Shown: one piece after another, positions 32,326 through 42,555 of the stretch
How the letters are laid out: every line of letters begins with the position of its first letter
Position numbering within the stretch: position 1 is the first letter of the stretch
Origin: Sorex araneus
Lineage: Eukaryota > Chordata > Mammalia > Eulipotyphla > Soricidae
Direction: 5' to 3'
Assembly (NCBI RefSeq): GCF_027595985.1
Contig: NC_073307.1
Span: 119,936,678 to 120,000,677 of the forward strand
Length of the DNA stretch: 64,000 nt
Program-made: the position numbers and the translations under genes
The notes under the pieces: generated by a model
The model's database searches: none
What the model was told of the DNA's origin: nothing
Seen by the model: the letters and a program-made list of their open reading frames with translations, nothing else

Positions 32326-33189
32326 CCCTCTTGCATCATTGGGCCTGAGGGGCCCAAAGTGGGGCTTTAGGGTCACTTCCATGCAGATAAGCACCAGGGC
32401 CGCTGAGCGGGCAGTTGGTGTGGGAGAGACTGCTCGGAAGAGTCCGTGGGCTTCCAGCCTCCTTGAACTCTGTTAGCAACTGAACGCCCACCCTCCCCAG
32501 GATGACACTGTCCCTGTCTGTGTAACATATATTCATTGTATGTTCCTCAATGCTCACTCAATTCTCTCTAATGAACACGAAAACTTCTCCTGACTACTCT
32601 CTATCCATACTCACTCTTCCTACTTCACAAGGAAATTTTTTTTTGGGTGGTGGTGGGGGCAGCACACGGGGCAGTTTTACCTAAGATTTTACACTTACTG
32701 TTAATATAACCCACCATGTACAGGAACTGAACTAATAGCAATCTAGTGCAGACAATGCAAATACATGTACTATTAACAATTTTACATTTATTGTTAATCT
32801 AACATGCCATGTAAATGTACAGGATCTGAACAAATACAAATTTAGTACATAGTTCTTTGGTTTTATTTAGTTTTTTGGCCAAAGCTCCTGGAGGTCCTTG
32901 GGGGACCATATGGGATTCTGGGCATCAAATCCAGACCCCCATGGTACAAGGCAAATAAATGCCCTACCTCCTGTACTATCACTTCAGGCCCTCAATCCAG
33001 TACAAGGTTTAAGTCAGTCACTAATTTTCAGCGCCAGGTCCACTGGTGTAGAAAGCTGCAGACCGTGGCAATCTGCCCATTAGGTTCTAACTTCAGAGAC
33101 TGGGATGCAGACAGGTGCTAGCCCACAGGTATAAGAAGCTTAAAGAGCATTAGCTTAAATAATACAAGCACTGTGACAGTCTTTGTTAC
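32326..33189. other. Duplicated flank leading into the HPS5 3' end (matches 16290-17400)
   Basis: Collinear with 16290-17400 apart from the type-2 SINE that unit A gained at 16697-16962. Holds SINE fragments and no coding exon. Confidence 0.7.
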
Positions 33190-33202
33190 AATTCAGCTTT
33201 CC

Positions 33203-33208
33203 TTTATT
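33203..33208 (-). terminator. HPS5: Candidate HPS5 polyadenylation signal (AATAAA)
   Basis: AATAAA on the minus strand, about 650 bases past the HPS5 stop. The stretch between is copied in both HPS5-derived duplicates, consistent with a 3'UTR. Other signals downstream are possible. Confidence 0.4.
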
Positions 33209-33851
33209 ATGGCTTTTTAAAACTAATATTTAAAAAGTGCATGATTCATTTGGGCGATTTTGTTTAGGAAAGATTCGAGATAAAACATTGTTAGGAATAA
33301 GTTAGCTATACAGAGGTTCAAATTAGAAGGGAACAAATACTGAGAAAATACTAAACATGAGTTCATAAGAAGCGATCTCATTGGAATCTTCACCATTTCA
33401 CTTATTCTGTGTGTCAATCCCATGACACCAGGTCCTACCTCAGTAGTTTTGCAACATTCTCACATAACATGTAGAGATCAAGTCCTGTATATTATATTTT
33501 GTCTTCATATGCCCAAGGCGAGAAACTTCTGCTTCCTGAATGGGTGAGAATTTCCCCACTCCACCGGAGAGGGGCAAGTAATACTGTAGTTGAGATAAGG
33601 GCGGCAGCACTGTGACTGTTGACATTCGGATTTCATAGCACTCACTTCAGCAATGAATTTCCTTCCACAACTCATCTTTGGTTGAGAAATACTGGCAGTC
33701 CCAGAGAGAGTCAGATGGCAGAGGGTTACTAAAAACGTACACCCCAAAGGAGGTAGGGTGGTCCTGCCCTTTAGCAAACACATTCAGCAGGTTCAAGCGC
33801 AGGGTTCATGTTCTCCCAAAATACAATGAGGACTGCTGAATCTTCATCCAC

Positions 33852-33912
33852 TTAGGCCTGCTGAGACCAGAGGAACCGATCACATTTCTCAAGCATGCTT
33901 TGTACCAAGGCT
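33852..33912 (-). CDS. HPS5: HPS5 terminal coding exon (W15)
   Basis: Acceptor tttcag|AGCC at 33912. Encodes (R)ALVQSMLEKCDRFLWSQQA and the stop TAA at 33852-33854. This exon is absent from both duplicated HPS5 ends. Confidence 0.95.
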
Positions 33913-34871
33913 CTGAAATCCCAAAGAAAAGAAACAGGCACATTTACTTCTCATTGTTCACGTTTCCAAAAACCTTAACACACGGGGCTGGGAAGATAGC
34001 TCTAAGGGCAGGAGTGCTTGTCCGTCAAGTTTGACCCCCCAGTACCACATAAGGCCAGGCAAGGCTGGACTTATCCCTGGAGGTCTCCGACCACTGCTTG
34101 GGAGACCCTCCTACCCAAATAAAATCAAACAAACTAAAAGCCTATGAAGAATTAAAAAGCTGATTCTGTGCATTTAAAAAACAGAATCAAGGACAAGATA
34201 ATATAAAGGGTAGGGCCCTTGCCTTACACATGGCCAACCCAGGTTCTATTCCAAGCACCCCATATGGTTCCCCCGAGCCCTGCCAAGAATGATCCCTGAA
34301 CACAGGGCCAGGAGCAAGTCCTGAGAAAAGCCAGGTGTGGGTGAAAAACTGAAAGAAAGAATAAGGGCACAACAGGATATGGAGTGATAATATATCAAGT
34401 GATGCGTTCACCCTGCACGCAGCCAACCTGAGTTTCATTCTATCCTATCAGGTCCCAAAGCAGTGACAGGAGTAATTCCTGAGTGCAGATCCAGGAGTAA
34501 CCCTGGGCAAAAACAGGTGTGGCAACAAAGACAAACAAACAAAAACATAATCAACAGAGTGAAAAGACATCCTATGGGAAAGGAATTTTATCCTACAGAA
34601 TAGATGAAAATATTTGCAGATCATACGTTGATAAAGGGTTTGTATCTAGGATATACAAAGAACTCATATGACCAAAAGCAAATAAGGGGTCAGAAAGATG
34701 GTGGGGAGCTTGCTTGGCATGTGGCTGACCAGGGTTCGATCCCTCGAATCCCATATCAGTAGAACCGTGGTTCTGAAGGGGCTATTTGGAAGAGATAACT
34801 AAAAATTATTGTTTAATGGGTATAAAGCTTCAGTTCTGTTGAAGGGGAGAGAGGAGGGAATTAAAAAGTTT

Positions 34872-35052
34872 CAGAAGCTGGAGCAACAGTACAGTGGTTA
34901 GGGCATTTGCCTTGCATGCCGCTGACCCAGGTTTGATCCTTAGCATCTGATATGGACCCTGAGAACCACCAGGAGTAATTCCTGAGTGCAGAGCCAGGAG
35001 TAGCCCCTGAGCACTGCCAGGTGTGACCCAAAATAAAAAAATAAACAAAAAA
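34872..35052 (+). repeat. tRNA-headed SINE
   Basis: AGCTGGAGCAACAGTACAGTGG head, CCTTAGCATCTGATATGG body and A-rich tail, in the last HPS5 intron. The matching SINE end survives at about 225-330, where copy A lost the terminal exon. Confidence 0.8.
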
Positions 35053-35827
35053 AACACAGCAGTCTGAGTTCTACAAGATGTAAAAGTTTGAAACTGGCTG
35101 TTTAATTTTAATCATGTGAATATACTTTACAATACTTAAGAAGTGGTTAAGACGGTTGATTTTGCTATCAGTGTTTTACCACAGTAAAATAAGAACAGTC
35201 TTCTTCCTCCTCCCCCCCCCCGCCCCCCAGCCAGGACTGCTCAGCACTAATATCAGATTATTGCTTGGAGAACTGTGTGGTGCTAGAGATTGAACCCAGG
35301 CCTCCTGCACACTAGCATGTGTTCTAGCCTGCTGAGCTATCTCTGGCCCTGGTACCAAGGACATTCTTTTTTTGGATATTTATTCTTGGTCACACCCAGT
35401 GTTGCTCTGGGTCTATACCTAGTTTGGTACATGTGGATCACTCATACTAGTGCTCTGGGCAGGGGGGTGCAGGGGAACGAACATGAGGTTCCAGGAATCA
35501 CATCGAACCCACATACAAAGCATGCACTCATCCTACTGAGCTGTTTCTGGTCCCCAATAATGGCTTTTTGGTGTTTTTTTTTTTTTTTCCCAAGGCAGGG
35601 GTGGCGAGCACACCCAGAAGTGCTCAGTAGCTACTTCTGATCCTGTACTCGGCAAGCTGCACCCAGTAGTGCTTGGGGATCAAAATAAGATCTGCGGTAC
35701 ATAAGGTAGCACCTTAGCCCTGTGCTGTCTGATTCCCCTAGTAATAGTCTTAAGGAGTCAAATCATATTAGATTTGGTATCACTAGTCTAAACAATGTTT
35801 TGGTCATGACTGAAAAAAATATGTTTG

Positions 35828-36003
35828 TGTTTTTTTTTTCTTTTTTGGGTAACACCCAGAGATGCTCAGGGGTTACTCCTGGCTCTACAGTCAGGAATTA
35901 CTCCTGGCAGTGCTCAGGGGACCATATGGGACGCTGGAAATTGCATCCGGGTTGGCCTCGTGTAAGACAAACACCCTACACGCTATACTATTGCTCCAGC
36001 CCT
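35828..36003 (-). repeat. Reverse tRNA-headed SINE
   Basis: CTTTTTTGGGTAACACCC start, GACCATATGGGACGCTGG, and CTATTGCTCCAGCCC end, in the HPS5 W14-W15 intron. Confidence 0.85.
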
Positions 36004-36039
36004 GCCAGACTTTTGCTTTTATTCCTTTTTTTGTTTTTA

Positions 36040-36178
36040 TTTTGGGCTGACTCCTGGCTCTGCACTCAGGAATCACTCCTGGAAGTGCTCAGGGGACCAT
36101 GTGGAATGCCGGGGATTGAACCCGGGATGGCTGCGTGTAAGCCAAGATCCCTACCGACTAAACTATAGCTCCAGCCCC
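36040..36178 (-). repeat. Reverse SINE fragment, shared with copy A
   Basis: GGCTGACTCCTGGCTCTGCACTC to AACTATAGCTCCAGCCCC. It matches 1127-1262, so it predates the duplication. Confidence 0.8.
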
Positions 36179-36211
36179 CTAAGTCTCTTCCTAAACAAGG
36201 TTTGTGGTTTT

Positions 36212-36388
36212 TTTTTTTTCTTTTTCTTCTTGGGTCACACCCGATGATGCTCAGGGTTCACTCCTGGCTCTGCACTCAGGAATTAGTCTAGGTGGTGCTC
36301 AGAGGACCATATGAGATGCTGGGAATTGAACCCGGGTTGGCCCCATGCAAGGCAAACACCCCACCCGCTGTGCTATCACTCAGGCCCC
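36212..36388 (-). repeat. Reverse tRNA-headed SINE, absent from copy A
   Basis: TTCTTGGGTCACACCCGATG to GCTATCACTCAGGCCC. Copy A runs straight from its 1262 equivalent into 1266, so this SINE is younger than the duplication. Confidence 0.85.
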
Positions 36389-36500
36389 CCTCTTCCTAAA
36401 CCCTTTAATCAATACCAATGTCACCTCTTAATCTCTGTGGTTCTACATTCCCAAGCACTTCAGGAGAGGGCACAATAAGCGCATGACAGACAAGCATCAC

Positions 36501-36771
36501 CTCTGCCTTTTGTCAGCAATCCTCAGGATATCACAGGTTCTGGTAAACTTCTCTGACAGTTCATGGGTCAGGCTGCACTCCTGCAGCAGTGAACAGGCCT
36601 GATCCGGGCCCATGGCCTTAGCCAACAGAAGTGCCACGTTTTCCACAGTGATGGGGGAAGGCCCATCACCGAAGATCCCATTTGGTGCCTTCTGCGGGGC
36701 TGATGCCGTGCTCTTGCTCTGGACCAGATGCAGAAGCAGCCTCCACTCCTCCACAGTCTCTGGAATCCAGC
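36501..36771 (-). CDS. HPS5: HPS5 penultimate coding exon (W14)
   Basis: 271 nt from ctctgcag|GCTGG to GGCAGAG|gtgatg. Encodes [20 protein letters not shown], the [16 protein letters not shown] block and [11 protein letters not shown]. If the donor is ignored the frame hits TGA at once, but the conserved C-terminus continues in the next exon at 33912. Half of this exon was copied to 1348-1510. Confidence 0.95.
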
Positions 36772-37761
36772 CTGCAGAGACAGACAGAAACAAGGTCTGA
36801 CTGCTCGGAGCACGCTGCCAGCAAATGGAGTTTCATGCCCCAACACAAAACTACTGCAGGACAAAACACCACCTTGCCACATAGCTGTTTTCTGAACATT
36901 GTGGGATAAATTCTAGTTCGTGAGCAGAAGAAGCCACAAAAACAGCTTTAAAATTCTCCCATTCGCTACTGTCCCAGGGAGAGTTGGCGCGAGTTAATGG
37001 ATATGTGATGAGGAGCCTCGAACCTGGTGACTCCTGCACTCATGTGAAGGACAGAACTTCAAGCAGACAGAGAAGCAAATCTGTATTTATAAACTGCACA
37101 GGTCTACAGAGGGCAAGATCAAGGGGCTGCTGAGAGAGCTTTATGAGAAAGCTGAGGAAGATGCTATGGGGAAGTGACATTTTATTTGGGGGCAGTACCC
37201 AGGCAGTGCCCAGGGGTCACTCCTGGTGTAGCTCAGAGGGCAATGGTCAGCCTTGTGCAAAGCAAGTGCCCGATCTGCTGTATCTATCTCCAGACCCTCT
37301 GTCGTAATTTAAAAAATGAAAACGTATCTGAACTCTTACGGATAGCTTCCCAGAGGTGAACAAATGCCATGAACAACAAAAACAGACCTGAACTCTTCTG
37401 GTTCGCTTCAGGGAAGTGCATGTATGCTTTAAATTCCAGTCTTACAAAACCATCTTCTCATTTCATCTCTGACACAGAGGATCTCAGCAGCTACTGCTGT
37501 AACTGAGCACTGCTCTGCTCCTCCCTTGCTGACAGGGCTGGAAAGGGTGTGGTTCATGAGGCTGGCTGACAAAACCTGAGGTCGCACTGTTGGCAGCCTT
37601 GCACTGAGGTGGAAAAACAACACTGGAAGAGTCTGGTATCATCTCTGAGCACAGGACCTCCTGACTTCAGATACCAGGGATGTGGCTCAGAGCAGGAGCA
37701 CTTACCTCAAATTTGTCAGGTCCTGAATACAACCCCCAGTGCCCATTTGAAAAAAAAAATC

Positions 37762-37935
37762 ATGGGGTTGGAATGATAGTATAGAGGGTAGGGTGCCTGC
37801 CATGCAAGCAGCAGACTCGGGTTTAGTCCGTGGCATCCCAGATGGTCCCCTGAACCTACCAGGAGTGAATACTGAGCCAGGAATAACCCAAGAGCACTGT
37901 TGGGTACAGCCCCAAACCAAAACCAAACAAACAAA
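37762..37935 (+). repeat. tRNA-headed SINE, diverged
   Basis: GGGGTTGGAATGATAGTATAG head and TGGCATCCCAGATGGTCCCC body, in the HPS5 W13-W14 intron. Confidence 0.75.
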
Positions 37936-38015
37936 ATAAAAAATCAGTGTCTCAAAGTCCTGACCTGCTGATCATCATTTTATTCGTGCTGAATTGATGA
38001 ACACTGAAAATATTT

Positions 38016-38187
38016 TAGTTTGGTTTTTGGGTCACACCTGGCGATGCACAGGGGTTACTCCTGGCTCTGCACTTAGGAATTACTCCTGGCGGTGCTCAGG
38101 GGACCATATGGGATGCTGGGATTTGAACCCGGGTCGGCCGCGTGCAAGGCAAACGCCCTACCCGCTATGCTATCACTCCAGCCCCTG
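38016..38187 (-). repeat. Near-consensus reverse tRNA-headed SINE
   Basis: Carries GGTCGGCCGCGTGCAAGGC and GCTATGCTATCACTCCAGCCCC with few changes. The flanks GAAAATATTTTA on both sides form a target duplication, so this is a young insertion. Confidence 0.95.
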
Positions 38188-38202
38188 AAAATATTTTAAA
38201 GA

Positions 38203-38345
38203 GGGGCTGGAGAGATATTACAGTGGGTAAGGCACTTGCTTTGCAAGCGGCCCACCCGGGTTCAATTCCTGGTGTGCTAAATGGTCCCAAGAGCACTGGC
38301 AGGAGTAAACTCAAAGCATCATCAGGTGGCCAAAAACCAAATACT
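38203..38345 (+). repeat. tRNA-headed SINE, short
   Basis: GGGGCTGGAGAGATATTACAG head and GGGTTCAATTCC B box with a shortened body ending in CAGGTGGCCAAAAACC. It lies back to back with the reverse SINE at 38016-38187. Confidence 0.8.
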
Positions 38346-38856
38346 AAAGCATTTAAGTATTTCAGAAGGCTTAGGGGAAAATGCCATGACATTTCAATTT
38401 CACAGAAATGATCTTTAACTTCTGGCTGCAGTAAACGGTGGCATGATGCAGAGTAGAGGACTTAAGCATGTTTTCAAGATAGCCCTGGGATAAGCTCCAA
38501 ACTTAAGCAGCCATGAGACTTTGGGGATACTCATCGTCTTTCCTTGGGCCACAGTTTTTACTTCTGTAACACGAAATAGTAACCACTCAAGCGGTTGATA
38601 CCTCATTTGACAGCACCGAGGAAAGTGCCTTAGATAGAGTAGATACCAAATTCAAAGCTGCCTGCAGCTCAAGGATTTTATTGCCTCATCATGGTTTTGT
38701 TATTATACTAAGTGGTTGAGATCCAAAGAAAATACTCCATAAATTCGACAGCTTGCTAGAATGACACTCAGATTACTGAAACACTGAATTCCTTGACTGG
38801 CACGTCTGGAGTGACTTCTGAATCAGCGCCAGAGTAATCAGCCTGGACTCACTTAC

Positions 38857-38963
38857 CCTTGTCCCCTTCCATCAGGCCCAAATCGTTCAGATACACAATG
38901 GTGGTGAAGGCTTCTCTTCTTCTCTCCAGTTCCAAACACAGAGTCAGATATCCAGGCCAGAAA
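38857..38963 (-). CDS. HPS5: HPS5 coding exon W13
   Basis: 107 nt from ttccaag|TTTC to GACAAGG|gtaagt. Encodes [19 protein letters not shown] and [15 protein letters not shown]. Confidence 0.93.
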
Positions 38964-39671
38964 CTTGGAAGAAACAAAAATTGGCCAAAAGAGCAAAAAA
39001 AAAAACAATGAATTTATCTGGAGTTTCTTGATAATAAATAGCAACCACACTGGTATTTAAATTTAAATGAACTAAATGGAATTAAAAATGAAAAAGTCAC
39101 TTTATGGTTTGGGGCCAAAACTAGTGATGCTCCAGGGAAACCACATGAAGAGCTGGGGATCAAATCTGGGTCAGCCTCCTGCAAGGCAAGTACTTACCCA
39201 CTGTATTTTCTTGCCGACCTCTCTTGGATCTGGTGCTTAATTAAATGCTATCTGTATACTTGACAACTGGCCAACAGCCAAGCAGATAAAGGAGAGAGGA
39301 CCATCAAGGGCCAGTCTCTTCTACACAAAGCAAAATTATCAACAAAATGTGAAAGATGGTCTGCAGAAATAGCACAGGGGTTAAGGCACATGCCTGCAGT
39401 CAACCCTGCTTCCATTCCTGGCATCACATTTGGTCCCTGAAGCACCACCAGGAGTGATCCCTGAGCACTGCGAGGTGTGGTGCGGAAAAACAATAAAAAA
39501 AGTGAAAGACACGATGTCTCTACAGGATCACTTAAAACAAAAAAGGTAATTCATATAGGAAAGAGGATTCCCGAGTGAGAGACCATTTCAGTCCAGGTCC
39601 TCAACTGCAAAGTTACAGGAAGAAATGGTTCTAATCATAACATCTGATTTTCTAAGGAAATTCTCACTTAC

Positions 39672-39785
39672 CCATGAGACCTACAGATGTCAGTCATTTT
39701 CTCTTTAGTTGCAAAATCTGCAGGAAGTTTAACCAGATGAAGAATTAGCTGACTGTAATTCCAGGAAAACAAATGTGAATAAGGC
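39672..39785 (-). CDS. HPS5: HPS5 coding exon W12
   Basis: 114 nt from tttttgcag|GCC to CATGG|gtaagt. Encodes [19 protein letters not shown] and [19 protein letters not shown]. Confidence 0.95.
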
Positions 39786-40567
39786 CTGCAAAAATAAAAC
39801 ACTCTAGGTAAATCATGTAGGAAATCAATTCTACAAAATGTTTATGAGTCATCTAATAAAGTTTAATTATATTAGTTCTATTGCTATTATACTTTACAAG
39901 TATTTGTACTTGCCATGCTTTTTTGGGGGGTAGGGGATGGGGGTGATCTCCCAAGCACTGCTTGGGTACTAAAAGCTTCTCCCACTGATCCTTCTGGCTG
40001 GCAGGCAGAGCTGTTAGGCCCAGAGGAGCCTGGGGTCACCAGGCCACCCTGGAGGTGCTCAGAGGTCTCTAGGACAATAGCTGGTGGGGTTTAGGGGCCT
40101 TGGGGTAACAAAGATCGACTGGGCAGTCCTCCAGCCTTTTGAGCTACCTCCTTGGCCTTTAAATATCATTTTTGATAATTAAACACAGCTATTTTTCCAA
40201 TAACAAACATCATTTCATTAAACAACAACAACAAAACATAACCCGAGCATTTTGGGTAATCCCAAGAGAAAGAGAAGGAGCCACGTAGGACAACAGATAG
40301 GATGTTTGCCTGCATGCAGGGTTCAATCCTCTGCATTCCATATGGTCCCCCAAATCCCACCAGGAATGAGTCCTATGTGCAGAGCCTGGAGTAATCCCTG
40401 AGCACAGCCAGGTGTGGCCCCAAGCAAAACAAAACAAAAAGAAAAGGATCATTCTATAACCCATTATTCCATCACTCAAAGTCATCACTCAAAGTCATTG
40501 TGAACCTTTCACAATCTCCTAAGGATGAAATAAGCATTTGAAAGAATTTTAAAAAGCCTCTCCAGCA

Positions 40568-40747
40568 GGGCTGGAGTGATAGCATAGCGGGTAGGGCGTT
40601 TGCCTTGCACGTGGCCGACCCGTGTTCAAATCCCAGCATCCCATATGGTCCCCTGAGCACTGCCAGGAGTAATTTCTGAGTGCAGAACCAGGAGTAACCC
40701 CTGTGCATCGCCAGGTGTGACCCAAAAACCAAAAAAAAAAAAAAAAA
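40568..40747 (+). repeat. Young tRNA-headed SINE
   Basis: Near-consensus, flanked by the perfect target duplication AAAGCCTCTCCAG (before 40568 and after the poly-A). Both HPS5-derived duplicates (1840 and 19000) have the uninterrupted site, so it arrived after duplication. Confidence 0.95.
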
Positions 40748-40964
40748 AAGCCTCTCCAGGGACTGGAAGATAGTGAAGCAGGTAGTGACTTGCACGCAGG
40801 GCGGGCTGACCTGGGTTCACTCCCCAGCATCCCAGGTGGTCCTGTGAACACTGCCAGGAGTGATTCCCAAGTGTAGAGGCAGGAGTATCCCTGTAGTATC
40901 TCCAGGTGTGGCCTTAAGCCCAAAATCAATCAATCAATAAGTATAGAGCCTCTTCCCTGGAGGC

Positions 40965-41122
40965 CAGAGCAATAGTATAGCAGACAGGGAACGTGACTTG
41001 AAGTCAATCCAGGTTCGATTCCATAAGGGTACCTGAGTACTGCCCAAAGTAATTCCTGCATATAGAACCAGGAGTTACCCCTGAGCTGTAGCCCTAAAAC
41101 AATTAAAAAAAAAAAAAGCAAA
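40965..41122 (+). repeat. tRNA-headed SINE, diverged
   Basis: AGGCCAGAGCAATAGTATAGCAG head, GGTTCGATTCC B box, short body, A-rich tail, just upstream of the L1. Confidence 0.7.
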
Positions 41123-41149
41123 AAGATCAAAAGGGACAGCGAAGGTCAT

Positions 41150-42518
41150 TTTCTGTTTATCAAGGGATATGTACAACAGGAAGAAATTTAACCACACTCT
41201 TAAACGTATACACTCCTAACCAACGACCGGTTAAATATTTAAAACAACTCCTAACAGACTTCAAAGAGGACATCACTAACAGCACAATAGTAGTCGGAGA
41301 CTTCAATACGGCCTTATCGCCTCTAGATAGACCCACAAGAACAAAACTCAACAAGGAAACACTGACTCTGAAAGAAGAAATTGAAGAGAGAGGCCTAATA
41401 GACCTATACAGGGCCTTACACCCCAAAAAGAAAGAATACACATTCTTTTCCAGTGCACACGGAACATTTTCTAAAATAGACCATGTACTGGGCCCCAGAA
41501 CATACCTCAATAGAATCGGAAAAATAGAAATTGTATCAACCATCTTTTCAGACCACGATGCGCTGAAGATAGAAGCTAACCACTCACAAATACGGAAAAT
41601 CAAATCAAACACCTGGAAATTAAACAATTCAATGTTGAACAATGAGTGGGTCAGGAAGGAAATCAAGGAAGAAATCAAAAGATACTTAGAAACAAATGAG
41701 AATGAAGACACGAGCTACCAAAACCTATGGGACGCAGCTAAAGCCGTGTTAAGGGGAAAATTTATAGCTCTCCAAGCATTCCTCAGGAAGGAAGAAAGGA
41801 CCCACATAGATAACTTGACTCACGACTCAAGACCTTAGAAAAGGACCAGAAAACGGAACCCAAACCAGACCGAAGGAAAGAAATAATAAAAATTAGAGCA
41901 GAAATTAATGACATCGAAACCAAAAAAACAATCCGAAAGATCAATGAAACAAAGAGTTGGTTCTTTGAGAAAATAAATAAGATTGATAAACCGCTAGCAA
42001 GACTCACAAAGAAAGAAAGAGAGAAAACTCTAATAAATCGAATCAGAAATGAAAAGGGGGACATCATAACAGAAACCAGTGAGATTCAAAAGATCATTAG
42101 AGACTACTTTGAAGGTCTTTACGCCACAAAAAAGGAGAACCCAAAAGAAATGGATGGATTCCTTGATTCCTACAATCTCCCAACACTGAAGAAAGAAGAC
42201 CTGGAATACCTGAATAGACCCATCAATGTTAAGGAAATTGAAACTGTAATCAAAAACCTCCCCCAAAACAAAAGCCCAGGCCCAGATGGTTTCACTGGCG
42301 AATTCTTCCAAACATTTAAAGAAGACCTATTGCCTGTTTTCCTCAAACTTTTCCAGGAAATTGAAAAAACAGGAACTCTCCCAAACAGTTTCTATGAAGC
42401 ACATATCTCCCTAATACCAAAAGCAAACAAATATGAGCACTGGTGAAGGGATGGGTATTCGAGCATTGTATAACTGAGATTTAAACCTGAAAACTTTGTA
42501 ACTTTGTAACTTTCCACA

Positions 42519-42555
<37 letters not shown>

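Noticed and set aside
33580-33850. Possible third SAA copy between 28 and 36 kb
   Set aside because: The sequence here is the HPS5 3'UTR and terminal exon; no SAA exon 3 or 4 motif occurs right of 24500.
36568-36909. Overlapping ORFs on both strands around HPS5 exon W14
   Set aside because: Shadows of the exon W14 reading frame ([10 protein letters not shown]...), which alone is conserved and spliced.
41160-41711. Minus-strand ORF of 183 codons
   Set aside because: It is the antisense of the L1 endonuclease region; the coding meaning is on the plus strand.
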